A stretch of DNA of 25,966 bases, taken from Cacconaster sp045601245. GTDB taxonomy: Bacteria > Bacteroidota > Bacteroidia > Bacteroidales > UBA932. Location: contig JAZRZH010000058.1 of the NCBI GenBank assembly GCA_045601245.1, positions 1-25,966 on the forward strand. The letters run 5' to 3'. Shown piece after piece: positions 15,521 to 23,317 of this stretch. The notes beneath the pieces are model-generated. The model worked only from the letters and a program-made list of their open reading frames with translations, ran no database searches and was not told the DNA's origin. A program made the translations under genes and the position numbers. Positions within the stretch are counted from its first letter, which is position 1. The number at the start of each line of letters is the position of its first letter.

Positions 15521-16129
15521 ATGGAAGAAGAAAAGGATCTTACGCAGGAGCAGGCGGCTGAAGAGACAGCCGGAATTGCGCAGAGTGTTGATACAGAGGT
15601 AAAAGAAGAAACGGCTCCGGAAGAGGGGAAAGAGTGCTCGAAGCGCCAGGACAGGAAGGCCCGCAAGCACGCGATGGTGGAGGAGAATGAAAAACTCCGC
15701 CAGCAGGTCGGCGAGACCAATGACAAATATGTCAGGCTGATGGCCGAATTCGACAACTACCGCCGCCGTACGGCGAAGGAGAGACTCGAGCTTATCGAGA
15801 CGGCAAGCAAGGACGTTCTCGAAGGTTTCCTGCCTGTTATCGACGATTGCGAACGCGCCCTCGAGGTGCTCCGCAAGACTGAGGGCGCTGAGGCTGCTGT
15901 GGAAGGCACTGAACTCATCTATAACAAGCTAACTGCATACCTTAAGTCAAAGGGCCTCACCCGCATCGAATGCAAGGGCGAAGAGTTCAACACGGATTTC
16001 CACGAGGCCGTGGCTCAATTCCCGGCTCCGTCTCCCGAAATGAAGAACAAGATAATAGACGTGGTCCAGCAGGGTTATACCCTCGGCGGCAAGGTTGTCC
16101 GTTTCGCCAAGGTCGTTGTCGGCATTTAA
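15521..16129 (+). CDS. grpE: Nucleotide exchange factor GrpE
   Basis: 202 residues. The first 50 are acidic and low-complexity (EEEKDLTQEQAAEE...), followed by a Lys/Arg-rich stretch and a long coiled coil (about 55-110; KYVRLMAEFDNYRRRTAKER). The C-terminal beta domain has the family ending TDFHEAVAQFPAP, VVQQGYTLGGKVVRFAKVVV. GrpE forms an elongated dimer that releases ADP from DnaK in the cytoplasm. It is 18 bp upstream of dnaJ and clearly co-transcribed with it. The probable regulatory element is the sigma-54-like site at 15466-15481. Confidence 0.98.
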   Translation: MEEEKDLTQEQAAEETAGIAQSVDTEVKEETAPEEGKECSKRQDRKARKHAMVEENEKLRQQVGETNDKYVRLMAEFDNYRRRTAKERLELIETASKDVLEGFLPVIDDCERALEVLRKTEGAEAAVEGTELIYNKLTAYLKSKGLTRIECKGEEFNTDFHEAVAQFPAPSPEMKNKIIDVVQQGYTLGGKVVRFAKVVVGI

Positions 16130-16147
16130 TGATATTTGTCTGTAATT

Positions 16148-17320
16148 ATGGCAGAGAAGAGAGATTATTACGAAGTCCTCGGCGTTGAAAAGACAGCCAC
16201 GGCCGAAGAGATCAAGAAGGCGTACCGCAAGAAGGCGATCCAGTATCACCCGGACAAGAACCCGGGAGACAAGGAGGCCGAAGAGAAGTTCAAGGAGGCG
16301 GCGGAGGCCTATGATGTCCTGAGCGATCCTCAGAAGAGGTCGCGCTATGACCAGTTCGGACACGCCGGAATGGGCGGTCAGGGCGGATTCAGCGGCGGCG
16401 GATTCTCGATGGACGACATTTTCTCGCAGTTCGGAGACATCTTCGGCAGCGCATTCGGAGGAGGTGGATTCGGAGGGTTCAGCGGCTTCAGCGGCTTCGG
16501 CGGTGGCGGCAGGGGGCAGGCCCGTGTTCAGCGCGGTTCTGATATCCGCATCCGTGTCAAACTGACTCTTTCCGAGATTGCGCACGGTGTGGAGAAGAAG
16601 GTCAAGATCAACAAGACCGTCGCGTGCCCGGAATGTCACGGCCGCGGAGCGGCGTCCGAAGCCGATATCAAGGTCTGCGACAACTGCCACGGCTCCGGTA
16701 TGATCAGCCGCGTCACACAGACCATCCTCGGCCAGATGCAGACATCGTCTCCTTGTCCGCAGTGCAACGGCACTGGCAGGAAGATCACCAATCCGTGCCG
16801 CAGGTGCAACGGCAGCGGCCTGGTCAAGAGTTCGGAGGAGATTTCGTTCAAAATTCCGGCCGGCGTTTCTGAAGGCATGCAACTGACCGTCCAGGGCAAG
16901 GGCAATGCCGCGCCTAACGGCGGAGTCAGCGGCGATCTGCTCGTAGTGATAGAGGAGGAGCCGGACAACCGCTTCGTAAGGGAGGAGAACGATCTCATCT
17001 ATTCGCTTTATATCTCCGCCCCGGACGCAATTCTCGGCTGTGAGGCCGAGATTCCTTCTGTGGATGGGAAACTCAAGATCAAGATCGATCCGGGTACCCA
17101 GCCTGGCAAGATGCTGCGCCTCCGCGGCAAGGGTATTCCGGATGTCAACGGATACGGTACCGGAGACCTGCTTGTCTTCGTACAGGTATGGATGCCGAAA
17201 AAAGTCTCTAAGGAGGAGAAGGAGCTTCTCGAGAAACTCCGCTCCAGTGAATCCTTCAAGCCTTCGCCGGATAAGGACGACAGGAGCTTTTTTGAGCGTG
17301 TAAGGAAGATGTTCGGCTAG
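16148..17320 (+). CDS. dnaJ: Molecular chaperone DnaJ (Hsp40, type I)
   Basis: 390 residues from ATG 16148 (MAEKRDYYEVLGV); the frame opens at TTG 16136, but the family begins at the J domain. The J domain (1-75) has the HPD motif in YHPDKNPG. A Gly/Phe-rich linker follows (about 78-125; FGGGGFGGFSGFSG). Four zinc repeats lie at about 160-225 (CPECHGRG, CDNCHGSG, CPQCNGTG, CRRCNGSG), and the C-terminal substrate-binding domains run to the end. The protein delivers clients to DnaK and stimulates its ATPase in the cytoplasm. It is co-transcribed with grpE. No clear hairpin terminator follows; the rplS promoter lies 58 bp downstream. Confidence 0.99.
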   Translation: MAEKRDYYEVLGVEKTATAEEIKKAYRKKAIQYHPDKNPGDKEAEEKFKEAAEAYDVLSDPQKRSRYDQFGHAGMGGQGGFSGGGFSMDDIFSQFGDIFGSAFGGGGFGGFSGFSGFGGGGRGQARVQRGSDIRIRVKLTLSEIAHGVEKKVKINKTVACPECHGRGAASEADIKVCDNCHGSGMISRVTQTILGQMQTSSPCPQCNGTGRKITNPCRRCNGSGLVKSSEEISFKIPAGVSEGMQLTVQGKGNAAPNGGVSGDLLVVIEEEPDNRFVREENDLIYSLYISAPDAILGCEAEIPSVDGKLKIKIDPGTQPGKMLRLRGKGIPDVNGYGTGDLLVFVQVWMPKKVSKEEKELLEKLRSSESFKPSPDKDDRSFFERVRKMFG

Positions 17321-17377
17321 TTTTGACCGTATATTTGTAACATAGTGGTTATAAATAGTGAAAAAAAGTCAATATTT

Positions 17378-17408
17378 TTTGCAGAATATAAATTTGTTTG
17401 TACTTTTG
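17378..17408 (+). promoter_or_regulatory. Strong Bacteroidota promoter for rplS
   Basis: TTTG (17378-17381), a 19-bp spacer and TACTTTTG (17401-17408) match the consensus exactly. The expected start near 17415 gives a leader of about 67 bases. Confidence 0.82.
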
Positions 17409-17424
17409 CCGTCCCAAAACAAAA

Positions 17425-17464
17425 GCAACCTCTAGCCCACCGGATGTTCCGACGCCCACGTTGC
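17425..17464 (+). promoter_or_regulatory. Structured 5' leader of rplS, possible L19 autoregulatory element
   Basis: The outer arms GCAAC (17425-17429) and GTTGC (17460-17464) pair and enclose a small hairpin CGGA-TGT-TCCG (17441-17451). Two copies of GCCCAC (17435-17440, 17454-17459) face each other across the internal loop. The structure ends 17 bases before the start codon. L19 leaders are known in some bacteria; whether this is one of them is inference. Confidence 0.45.
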
Positions 17465-17481
17465 ACAAATATTAGAAGACA

Positions 17482-17859
17482 ATGGATTTAATGAAGATTG
17501 CACAGGACGCTTGTGCACAAGAAAAGAAAGAACTTCCTGCATTCAAGGCCGGCGATACTGTCACCGTTACCTACAAGATTAAGGAAGAGAATAAGGAGCG
17601 CCTCCAGAAATTCCGCGGCATCGTTATTCAGAAGCGTGGTGCAGGCGCAACCAAGACCTTCACCGTCCGCAAGATTTCCAACGGTATCGGAGTAGAAAGG
17701 ATTTTCCCTATCACTTCACCGTTCATCGATTCAATCGAAGTCAACAAGGTTGGTAAGGTTCGTAGAGCACGCATCTTCTACCTCCGCGACCTCACTGGAA
17801 AGAAGGCACGCATCAAGGAAAAGAAATATGTAGCTGCAGCCGCACAGGACGCAGAATAG
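17482..17859 (+). CDS. rplS: 50S ribosomal protein L19
   Basis: 125 residues. The L19 signature is plain: FKAGDTVTVTYKIKE, LQKFRGIVIQKRG, TFTVRKISNGIGVERIFP, and the Lys/Arg-rich ending KVRRARIFYLRDLTGKKARI. The protein sits at the 30S-50S interface. It has its own perfect promoter and a folded leader, and tRNA-Arg follows 11 bp after the stop, so the two may share a transcript and terminator. The length is usual for Bacteroidota. Confidence 0.98.
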   Translation: MDLMKIAQDACAQEKKELPAFKAGDTVTVTYKIKEENKERLQKFRGIVIQKRGAGATKTFTVRKISNGIGVERIFPITSPFIDSIEVNKVGKVRRARIFYLRDLTGKKARIKEKKYVAAAAQDAE

Positions 17860-17870
17860 CATAGATTCCT

Positions 17871-17947
17871 GGCTCCCTAGCTCAACTGAATAGAGCACTT
17901 GACTACGGATCAAGAGGTTATGGGTTTGAATCCCGTGGGAGTCACCA
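17871..17947 (+). tRNA. tRNA-Arg (anticodon ACG)
   Basis: A 77-base cloverleaf with encoded CCA. Acceptor GGCTCCC pairs with GGGAGTC; the D arm is GCTC/GAGC; the anticodon stem CTTGA/TCAAG holds loop CTACGGA, giving anticodon ACG; the T arm is ATGGG TTTGAAT CCCGT. ACG (read as ICG after editing) decodes CGU/CGC/CGA. It follows rplS by 11 bp and has no separate promoter in view. Confidence 0.95.
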
Positions 17948-17961
17948 GAGCATAACTCCGG

Positions 17962-17993
17962 AAAAGCCCGAAACGAAAGTTTCGGGCTTTTTT
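17962..17993 (+). terminator. Intrinsic terminator after tRNA-Arg
   Basis: 13-bp perfect stem AAAAGCCCGAAAC (17962-17974) / GTTTCGGGCTTTT (17979-17991) capped by a GAAA tetraloop, followed by more T. It ends rplS-tRNA-Arg transcripts. Confidence 0.92.
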
Positions 17994-18042
17994 GTATGAC
18001 CTTCCTCTTGCGAAAGCTCGCTTTCGGCAAGGAAGGCCATAC
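17994..18042. repeat. Long imperfect hairpin
   Basis: GTATG (17994-17998) pairs with CATAC (18038-18042), CCTTCC with GGAAGG, and CGAAAG (18011-18016) with CTTTCG (18021-18026) around loop CTCG. Flanking T and A runs extend the symmetry. It starts directly at the T tract of the preceding terminator. Confidence 0.75.
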
Positions 18043-18082
18043 AAAAAGCACCGTAGGAAGCAGTCGCTTCCTACGGGCTTTT
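18043..18082. repeat. Second perfect hairpin, terminator-like
   Basis: 11-bp perfect stem CCGTAGGAAGC (18051-18061) / GCTTCCTACGG (18066-18076) with loop AGTC, flanked by AAAAAGC before and GCTTTT after. It could act as a further terminator. Confidence 0.75.
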
Positions 18083-18118
18083 CCCACCCGTTTTGCCGTG
18101 ACTCCCCTACGGGAATGC

Positions 18119-18220
18119 GCAGCGAAGCGAGCACAATCCCGCAAAGCAGGAACAGCCGGGGATGGCACAATCCCGAAGCGAAGCGTTGGGATTTGCAGCG
18201 AAGCGAGCACAATCCCGCAA
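18119..18220. repeat. Short direct-repeat block
   Basis: A 26-base unit occurs twice (18119-18144 and 18195-18220). Its core GCACAATCCCG occurs three times (18131-18141, 18165-18175, 18207-18217). AATCCC/GGGATT makes a further inverted pair between copies two and three. No gene is visible in 17948-18289; the stretch holds only these hairpins and repeats, plus a possible weak promoter near 18228. Confidence 0.8.
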
Positions 18221-18289
18221 TAATTGTTAAATTTACATCCGGATTAACCAAAAACATATATCAGACAATAATTGACAAACATCGACATT

Positions 18290-19027
18290 ATGAAATACAC
18301 CCTTTCTATCATTGCGGCGATCTTGCTCGCCGTACCGGCGTTTTCTCAGACAACCGCCGGCAACGAAGGTTTCCTCCCTAAAGATGAGACACCTGACGGA
18401 TACTACTTCCTGGCGGCTCCTCCGCAGCCTTTCACTGCGCAGTACTACAATGACTACTATTACTACGGCTGGGGCAAGGAGCAACGGCTTGACCCCGTTC
18501 GTGCCGACCAGGCTTCAGCAGATTATTTTGTATTCACACTCATCCAGGCCGCAAATGTCTTCAAGGATATAACCGGCTTTGAAATCACAGAAACGGGCAC
18601 TCCGGAGACATACAAACTCTTCAAGGGCATAGAAAGGACTGTCAAGCGCGCCGCCTCCAATGCCAAGAATGCCTATAAGCGCGTACGCCCGTATGACCAG
18701 TTCGCACAGAAGTCGCTCATTGAAGAGAGAGGGGAGGAGGATGATCTCCGCGGTACCTACAGTTATCCGTCGGGCCACACCAACCGCGACTACACCGCGG
18801 CGCTGATCCTCATTGAGATGGATCCCGCCCATGTCAACGAGATTATGCTCCGCGCACGCATTTTCGCCGAGAACCGCCTCGTCTGCGGCCACCACTACAA
18901 GAGCGACATCGACGCCGGTATGGCTCTCGCGATGTCCGTCGTCGCCACTCTGCACGGCAACGAGGCCTTCCAGCAGCAGCTTTCCCTTGCCAAGGCCGAG
19001 TTCAAGCGCCTTACTTCAGCGTCATAG
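18290..19027 (+). CDS. Class A acid phosphatase (PAP2 family), secreted
   Basis: 245 residues from ATG 18290 (MKYTLSIIAAILLAV), chosen because it begins a signal peptide cleaved near AFSQ (about 20); an upstream in-frame Met at 18272 would add six polar residues. The PAP2 phosphatase motifs are present: KRVRP (about residue 131), YSYPSGHTN (about 157-165) and RLVCGHHYKSDID (about 196-208), supplying the catalytic Arg, His and Asp residues. The GxYPSGHT form places it with PhoN-like class A non-specific acid phosphatases, which release phosphate in the periplasm. It lies after the repeat block and overlaps the convergent wzi-like gene by 6 bp. A dedicated lipid phosphatase role is less likely, since no membrane segments are evident after the signal peptide. 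Confidence 0.9.
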   Translation: MKYTLSIIAAILLAVPAFSQTTAGNEGFLPKDETPDGYYFLAAPPQPFTAQYYNDYYYYGWGKEQRLDPVRADQASADYFVFTLIQAANVFKDITGFEITETGTPETYKLFKGIERTVKRAASNAKNAYKRVRPYDQFAQKSLIEERGEEDDLRGTYSYPSGHTNRDYTAALILIEMDPAHVNEIMLRARIFAENRLVCGHHYKSDIDAGMALAMSVVATLHGNEAFQQQLSLAKAEFKRLTSAS

Positions 19028-20509
19028 TTTGTAGCGCAGGCCGAGGGTGGCACCGAAATTTGCAGGCAGGATCTCGCCACGGTCGTAATAGATGCCGTAG
19101 ATGAGGCTGATGGGTGATTTGCCTGAGAGCCCGGCGATGGAGCCATTGAAGCCGGCGGAGAACTGCCTGAGGCCCGTTTCTTTGACCGTACCCCAAGCCT
19201 TGCCTTTCTGCGATTCACCCTCATACGGGGTGGAATATGTGCCGTACTGCTTGCTGATCGTCAGCATCAGCCTGTACGGGTGGCGTTTCCACAACTTGCC
19301 TCCCAATCCGATGTGGTGCGCCTTGTAGCGGTTGCTCTCGAAGCCCATGGTTATGCCGCGCTGCGCATTGCCCGGGAAGCCGGTGCCCGCTGTGATATTA
19401 TCCCACCAGCTGCCGTTGCGCGTACCTGCAGGAAGGCAGAGAGGCGTGCACATTGCGCGTCCGTGGTGCGTCCATCCGGACCTGTAATATCCGTTGTTGA
19501 AATAATTGTCAAGCCCTGTCGTTGAAACTCCAGGAGGAGTAAGCGAATTGCCGTCCTCATCAAATATCTCCTCGTGTATAGGTCCTGACTGGTACATCGT
19601 ATAGTGATATTCATATACCACATCGCTCACCCAACGGTCCTTGCTGTCATATCCGAAATGCAGCGTGTTCACACCGTCCGGGAAATTCTGGAATCCCATA
19701 CCGGAGCCATCTGCATACGGTATATCGTGCCTGAATTCCGCCTTCCATCCGTCACCTTTCCATACGAAGGAAAACATCTCTCCGCCGCCCTGGTCGCCGA
19801 TGACGTTGAACCTGTCCGAAGCATTGCCGTCAGACCCGGCCCCACGACCAGTCACGACACGCAGATAATTGCCAAGGTTGATCTTGATATCGTCTTCCTT
19901 TGGGTGATGTCCGCCCCACATAGCGTAATGATCCAGCGACAGCCCGAATGTCAGCCTCGGCGCTATGTTCCAGCTCAAACCGAGCTTTGTCCTGTGTATC
20001 AGCGCATCTTGTACATATCGCACATCGGTGGTCCAATAATCGCCCCATTCGCCCCATACGCGCAACTTGCCGTTGGTGTATGGTACGGCCACTGCATCGT
20101 GCCTGATATTGTAGCCCGGCATGGTCCGGGCATTGCCGGATTCCACTATATGTCCGCCTGTCACCGAAAGTGACCCGAGGCTTGGATCCGCACCGAAAAA
20201 GTCCAGTTCGCGGCGTTTCGAACCCACGTCCAGAGTAAGCACCTTCCACCTCAAGCTACCATATAATTCATCCACTATAATATTATGTGAATAAGGGTCC
20301 TGCATCTCGCAATTCGCTGCCAGCGATGCACCCCATCTCCATTGCAGCTGCCTTTCCTGATCAAACTGGGTGTAAGCCTGCACCAGCGCGAGACCTCCGT
20401 TGCGCTCAGGCATAGTGCCGAACTGATTTGCCGTAGCCCACCACGGTAATCTTGCATCTGATGTTCCCACGGAGCCTAAAAGTAATAATGACAATAATAT
20501 ATCGTTCAT
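19022..20509 (-). CDS. Wzi-like capsule assembly outer-membrane protein
   Basis: 495 residues. A hydrophobic N-terminus (ILLSLLLLGSVGTSDA) is followed by the Bacteroidales Wzi start LPWWATANQFG. The rest is beta-barrel-like with many Trp/Tyr strands (WRWGASLAAN, LRVWGEWGDYWTTD, GWKAEFRHDIPY, RHPYRLMLTISKQYG) and ends in an aromatic-hydrophobic LGLRYKL. Wzi proteins are outer-membrane barrels that attach or organise capsular polysaccharide at the surface; the Bacteroidales relatives often lie in or near capsule loci. It sits beside a UDP-FucNAc cassette on the opposite strand, which supports this role. It is probably monocistronic. The assignment is by motif and composition, so some doubt remains. 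Confidence 0.78.
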   Translation of the reverse strand: MNDILLSLLLLGSVGTSDARLPWWATANQFGTMPERNGGLALVQAYTQFDQERQLQWRWGASLAANCEMQDPYSHNIIVDELYGSLRWKVLTLDVGSKRRELDFFGADPSLGSLSVTGGHIVESGNARTMPGYNIRHDAVAVPYTNGKLRVWGEWGDYWTTDVRYVQDALIHRTKLGLSWNIAPRLTFGLSLDHYAMWGGHHPKEDDIKINLGNYLRVVTGRGAGSDGNASDRFNVIGDQGGGEMFSFVWKGDGWKAEFRHDIPYADGSGMGFQNFPDGVNTLHFGYDSKDRWVSDVVYEYHYTMYQSGPIHEEIFDEDGNSLTPPGVSTTGLDNYFNNGYYRSGWTHHGRAMCTPLCLPAGTRNGSWWDNITAGTGFPGNAQRGITMGFESNRYKAHHIGLGGKLWKRHPYRLMLTISKQYGTYSTPYEGESQKGKAWGTVKETGLRQFSAGFNGSIAGLSGKSPISLIYGIYYDRGEILPANFGATLGLRYKL

Positions 20510-20839
20510 TATATTTTTTTATTTGCCACAAAAATAAGCAATATGTTGTACTTTTAGAATCTGTTTGTTTTGATATCGACTTTATTATCGTTCTGTAAGG
20601 TGCATTGATTGGACGCTATCTGGAGAGAATGTTTTATTCAGTCTTCTCGATGGATAAAAACTCTTTGAAGAGGTTATCTCGAACAATGAAAATACCATCG
20701 CAATCGCGCATGTTTTTTAAGGCAATAATTTCTTGAAATTGTCTTTTTTTGTGTACCTTTACCTCTAATATTTTTTGCCATTTCTTTGCGCGTTTTCGTT
20801 GCGTGCAAGGGCGAAGCCATATCCCAAAAAGAAAGTTTT
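20510..20839. other. Intergenic region between wzi-like gene and capF
   Basis: 330 bp, clearly more A+T-rich than its neighbours. It holds the wzi-side -7 box at 20529-20536 and a weak CTTG-18 bp-TACCTTTA candidate (20732-20761) toward capF. A 35-codon plus-strand ORF (20629-20736) with GGAGAG before its ATG reads through part of it, and a stop-free minus frame without a start (ending at about 20657) overlaps it. Neither small frame has recognisable similarity. No antiterminator gene or switch-type inverted repeat was found. Confidence 0.5.
20529..20536 (-). promoter_or_regulatory. Promoter -7 box for the wzi-like gene
   Basis: On the minus strand TATTTTTG fits TAnnTTTG, 19 bp before the ATG at 20509. 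No -33 match. Confidence 0.4.
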
Positions 20840-22078
20840 ATGAAAATTCTGGTTACAGGTGCGAAAGGATTTGTGGGCAGGAATCTCTGCGCACAGCTCA
20901 ACAATATTCGCGGCGGCAAGGCCCGCTGGTACGGCATAGGTCCTGAAGGACAGCCGGACGCAGGCAGTGGCCTGTGCATTGATGAAATATTCGAATATGA
21001 TATTGACTCCACTCTTGAGCAACTCGACGCCTGGTGCGCGGACTGCGACTTTGTATTCAACCTTGCGGGCGTCAACAGACCTCTCGACCAGAGCGAATTC
21101 ATGAAAGGCAATTTTGGCTTTGCCAACACGCTGCTCGATACACTGCGCAAGCACGGCAACATCTGCCCGGTGATGATCAGCAGCAGCCAGCAGGCCAGCC
21201 TCGCTGGGCGCTTCGGCAATTCAGAGTACGGGCGCAGCAAGAGGGCGGGAGAGGAGCTGATGTTCAGTTACGGTGAAGACACAGGCGCAAGGGTGCTCGT
21301 CTACCGCTTCCCGAACCTCTTTGGCAAATGGTGCCGTCCCAACTACAACAGTGCAGTGGCCACATTCTGCAACAATATTGCTAATGACCTGCCCATCACC
21401 GTCAACGATCCGTCGGTCGAGCTGGAGCTCCTCTACATCGACGACCTCGTCGACGAGATGATCGCCGCCCTCAAAGGACGCGAACACCGCTGCGACTTCG
21501 ACGGTCTTGGCGTGCTCCCTCTCAAGGACGGCAAATACTGCTACTGCTCTGTGACACACAACGTCACCCTTGGTGAAATCGTTGATTTGATATATAAATT
21601 CGCTGATCAGCCAAAGACTCTCCTTATCCCTGAGATACCTGCAGGCAGTTTCGCCAAGAAGCTCTACAGCACATACCTCAGCTATCTGCCCAAGGAGAAG
21701 GTGGCCTTTCCTCTAAAGATGAACATCGACCAGCGCGGCAGCTTCACCGAGCTCATCCACACTCTCGGCGGCGGCCAGGTCAGCATCAATATCTCCAAGC
21801 CGGGCATTACAAAGGGGCAGCACTGGCACAACACCAAATGGGAATTCTTCATCGTAGTAGCGGGTCACGGCCTTATTCAGGAGCGTCGCATCGGTGCCCC
21901 GGCAGAGGAGACTATCGAGTTCGAGGTCTCAGGTGAGCATATCCAGGCCATACACATGCTCCCCGGCTACACACACAATATCATCAACCTTTCCGACACG
22001 GAAGATCTGGTCACAGTGATGTGGTGCAACGAGACTTTCGACCCGGATCGACCTGACACTTACGGAGAAACTGTTTAG
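20840..22078 (+). CDS. capF: CapF-type bifunctional reductase/epimerase for UDP-L-FucNAc synthesis
   Basis: 412 residues from ATG 20840 (MKILVTGAKGFVGRNL). The frame is open upstream to 20786, but the Rossmann start fixes the Met. Residues 1-290 form a short-chain dehydrogenase domain with the YGRSKRAGE active-site motif and VYRFPNLFGKWCRPNYN. Residues from about 300 form a cupin (GQHWHNTKWEFFIVVAGHG, HMLPGYTHNIINL) with metal-binding His. In CapF the cupin epimerises C3 and the SDR reduces C4 of the CapE product with NADPH. It is the first gene of a cassette with capG 24 bp and capE further downstream, in the cytoplasm. Start and order support an operon F-G-E. Confidence 0.92.
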   Translation: MKILVTGAKGFVGRNLCAQLNNIRGGKARWYGIGPEGQPDAGSGLCIDEIFEYDIDSTLEQLDAWCADCDFVFNLAGVNRPLDQSEFMKGNFGFANTLLDTLRKHGNICPVMISSSQQASLAGRFGNSEYGRSKRAGEELMFSYGEDTGARVLVYRFPNLFGKWCRPNYNSAVATFCNNIANDLPITVNDPSVELELLYIDDLVDEMIAALKGREHRCDFDGLGVLPLKDGKYCYCSVTHNVTLGEIVDLIYKFADQPKTLLIPEIPAGSFAKKLYSTYLSYLPKEKVAFPLKMNIDQRGSFTELIHTLGGGQVSINISKPGITKGQHWHNTKWEFFIVVAGHGLIQERRIGAPAEETIEFEVSGEHIQAIHMLPGYTHNIINLSDTEDLVTVMWCNETFDPDRPDTYGETV

Positions 22079-22102
22079 AAGAAAAATAATAGACAACAAT
22101 AT

Positions 22103-23287
22103 ATGCAACTCAAGACTGATTACTCTAACGTCCATTTTCAGGATAACGGAAAACTCAAGTTGCTCATCATCGTGGGCACAAGACCGGAGATCATCCGTCT
22201 CGCGGCAGTCATCAACAAGACACGCCAGTACTTCGACGTCATACTGGCCCACACAGGCCAGAACTACGACTACAACCTCAACGGCGTATTCTTCAAGGAC
22301 CTCAAGCTTGCAGATCCGGAAGTCTATATGGACGCGGTGGGGGATGACCTCGGCGCCACCTGCGGCAACATCATCAACGCCTCTTACAAGCTGATGGTAG
22401 CCACCAAGCCTGACGCTGTCCTGGTGCTGGGTGATACCAACTCCTGCCTCAGCGTCATCGGAGCCAAGCGTCTCCACATCCCTATCTTCCACATGGAAGC
22501 CGGCAACCGCTGTAAGGACGAATGCCTCCCTGAGGAGACAAACCGTCGCATCGTGGACATTATCTCCGATGTCAACATGGCCTACAGCGAGCACGCCCGC
22601 CGCTATCTCGCAGACTGCGGACTCCCTAAGGAGCGCACCTACGTCACCGGTAGCCCGATGGCGGAGGTCCTGCATCAGAACCTTGCAGAAATCGAAGCAA
22701 GCGACGTTCACGCGCGCCTCGGTCTCGAGAAAGGGAGATATATCCTCCTCAGCGCACACCGCGAGGAGAACATAGACACTGAGAAGAATTTCCTCAGCCT
22801 CTTCAATGCCATCAACCGCATGGCGGAGAAATACGACATGCCTATCCTCTACAGCTGCCATCCGCGCAGCCGCAACCGTCTCGCTGCATCCGGATTCAAA
22901 CTCGATCCACGCGTCATACAGCACGAACCGCTCGGCTTTCACGACTACAACTGTCTCCAGATGAACGCATTCGCAGTCGTATCCGACAGCGGCACCCTCC
23001 CGGAGGAGAGCAGTTTCTTCACCAGCGTCGGGCATCCTTTCCCTGCAGTCTGCATACGCACATCCACAGAGAGACCTGAGGCCATAGACAAGGCAGACTT
23101 CATCATTGCCGGCATTGACGAGCGCTCACTTCTCCAGGCGGTCGATACGGCAGTTGAACTCTGCAAGGACGGTAACCACGGCATCCCTGTGCCTGACTAC
23201 GTCGAGGAGAATGTCTCCACCAAGGTCGTCAAGATTATACAATCCTACGTCGGCATCGTCAACAAGATGGTTTGGCGCAAATTTTAA
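22103..23287 (+). CDS. capG: UDP-sugar 2-epimerase, CapG/WbjD/FnlC type
   Basis: 394 residues of the non-hydrolysing UDP-GlcNAc 2-epimerase fold. It shows LLIIVGTRPEIIRLAAVI, LGDTNSCLSV, the conserved HMEAGNRCKDECLPEE, ILLSAHREENID and VVSDSGTLPEESS, which hold the UDP-binding and catalytic residues. The NRCKDECLPEETNRR form is what distinguishes the enzymes that act last in UDP-L-FucNAc synthesis from WecB proper (GLRTxD), as I recall; the position between capF and capE supports that reading. It converts the C2 configuration to give UDP-N-acetyl-L-fucosamine in the cytoplasm. Confidence 0.9.
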   Translation: MQLKTDYSNVHFQDNGKLKLLIIVGTRPEIIRLAAVINKTRQYFDVILAHTGQNYDYNLNGVFFKDLKLADPEVYMDAVGDDLGATCGNIINASYKLMVATKPDAVLVLGDTNSCLSVIGAKRLHIPIFHMEAGNRCKDECLPEETNRRIVDIISDVNMAYSEHARRYLADCGLPKERTYVTGSPMAEVLHQNLAEIEASDVHARLGLEKGRYILLSAHREENIDTEKNFLSLFNAINRMAEKYDMPILYSCHPRSRNRLAASGFKLDPRVIQHEPLGFHDYNCLQMNAFAVVSDSGTLPEESSFFTSVGHPFPAVCIRTSTERPEAIDKADFIIAGIDERSLLQAVDTAVELCKDGNHGIPVPDYVEENVSTKVVKIIQSYVGIVNKMVWRKF

Positions 23288-23317
23288 CCCCAAGTCAAAT
23301 AATAAAACAGATACAAT

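Noticed and set aside
15947..16882. 311-codon minus-strand frame opposite grpE/dnaJ
   Set aside because: It mirrors the dnaJ Gly-rich and zinc-finger codons; no signal of a real gene.
18119..18220. CRISPR array
   Set aside because: Only two full copies of a 26-base unit with an irregular 50-base gap, a third partial copy inside it, and no cas genes.
21929..23035. 368-codon minus-strand open frame opposite capF/capG
   Set aside because: It spans the ends of two well-supported genes and has an acidic, repetitive composition typical of the reverse complement of Arg/Leu-rich codons; no motif.
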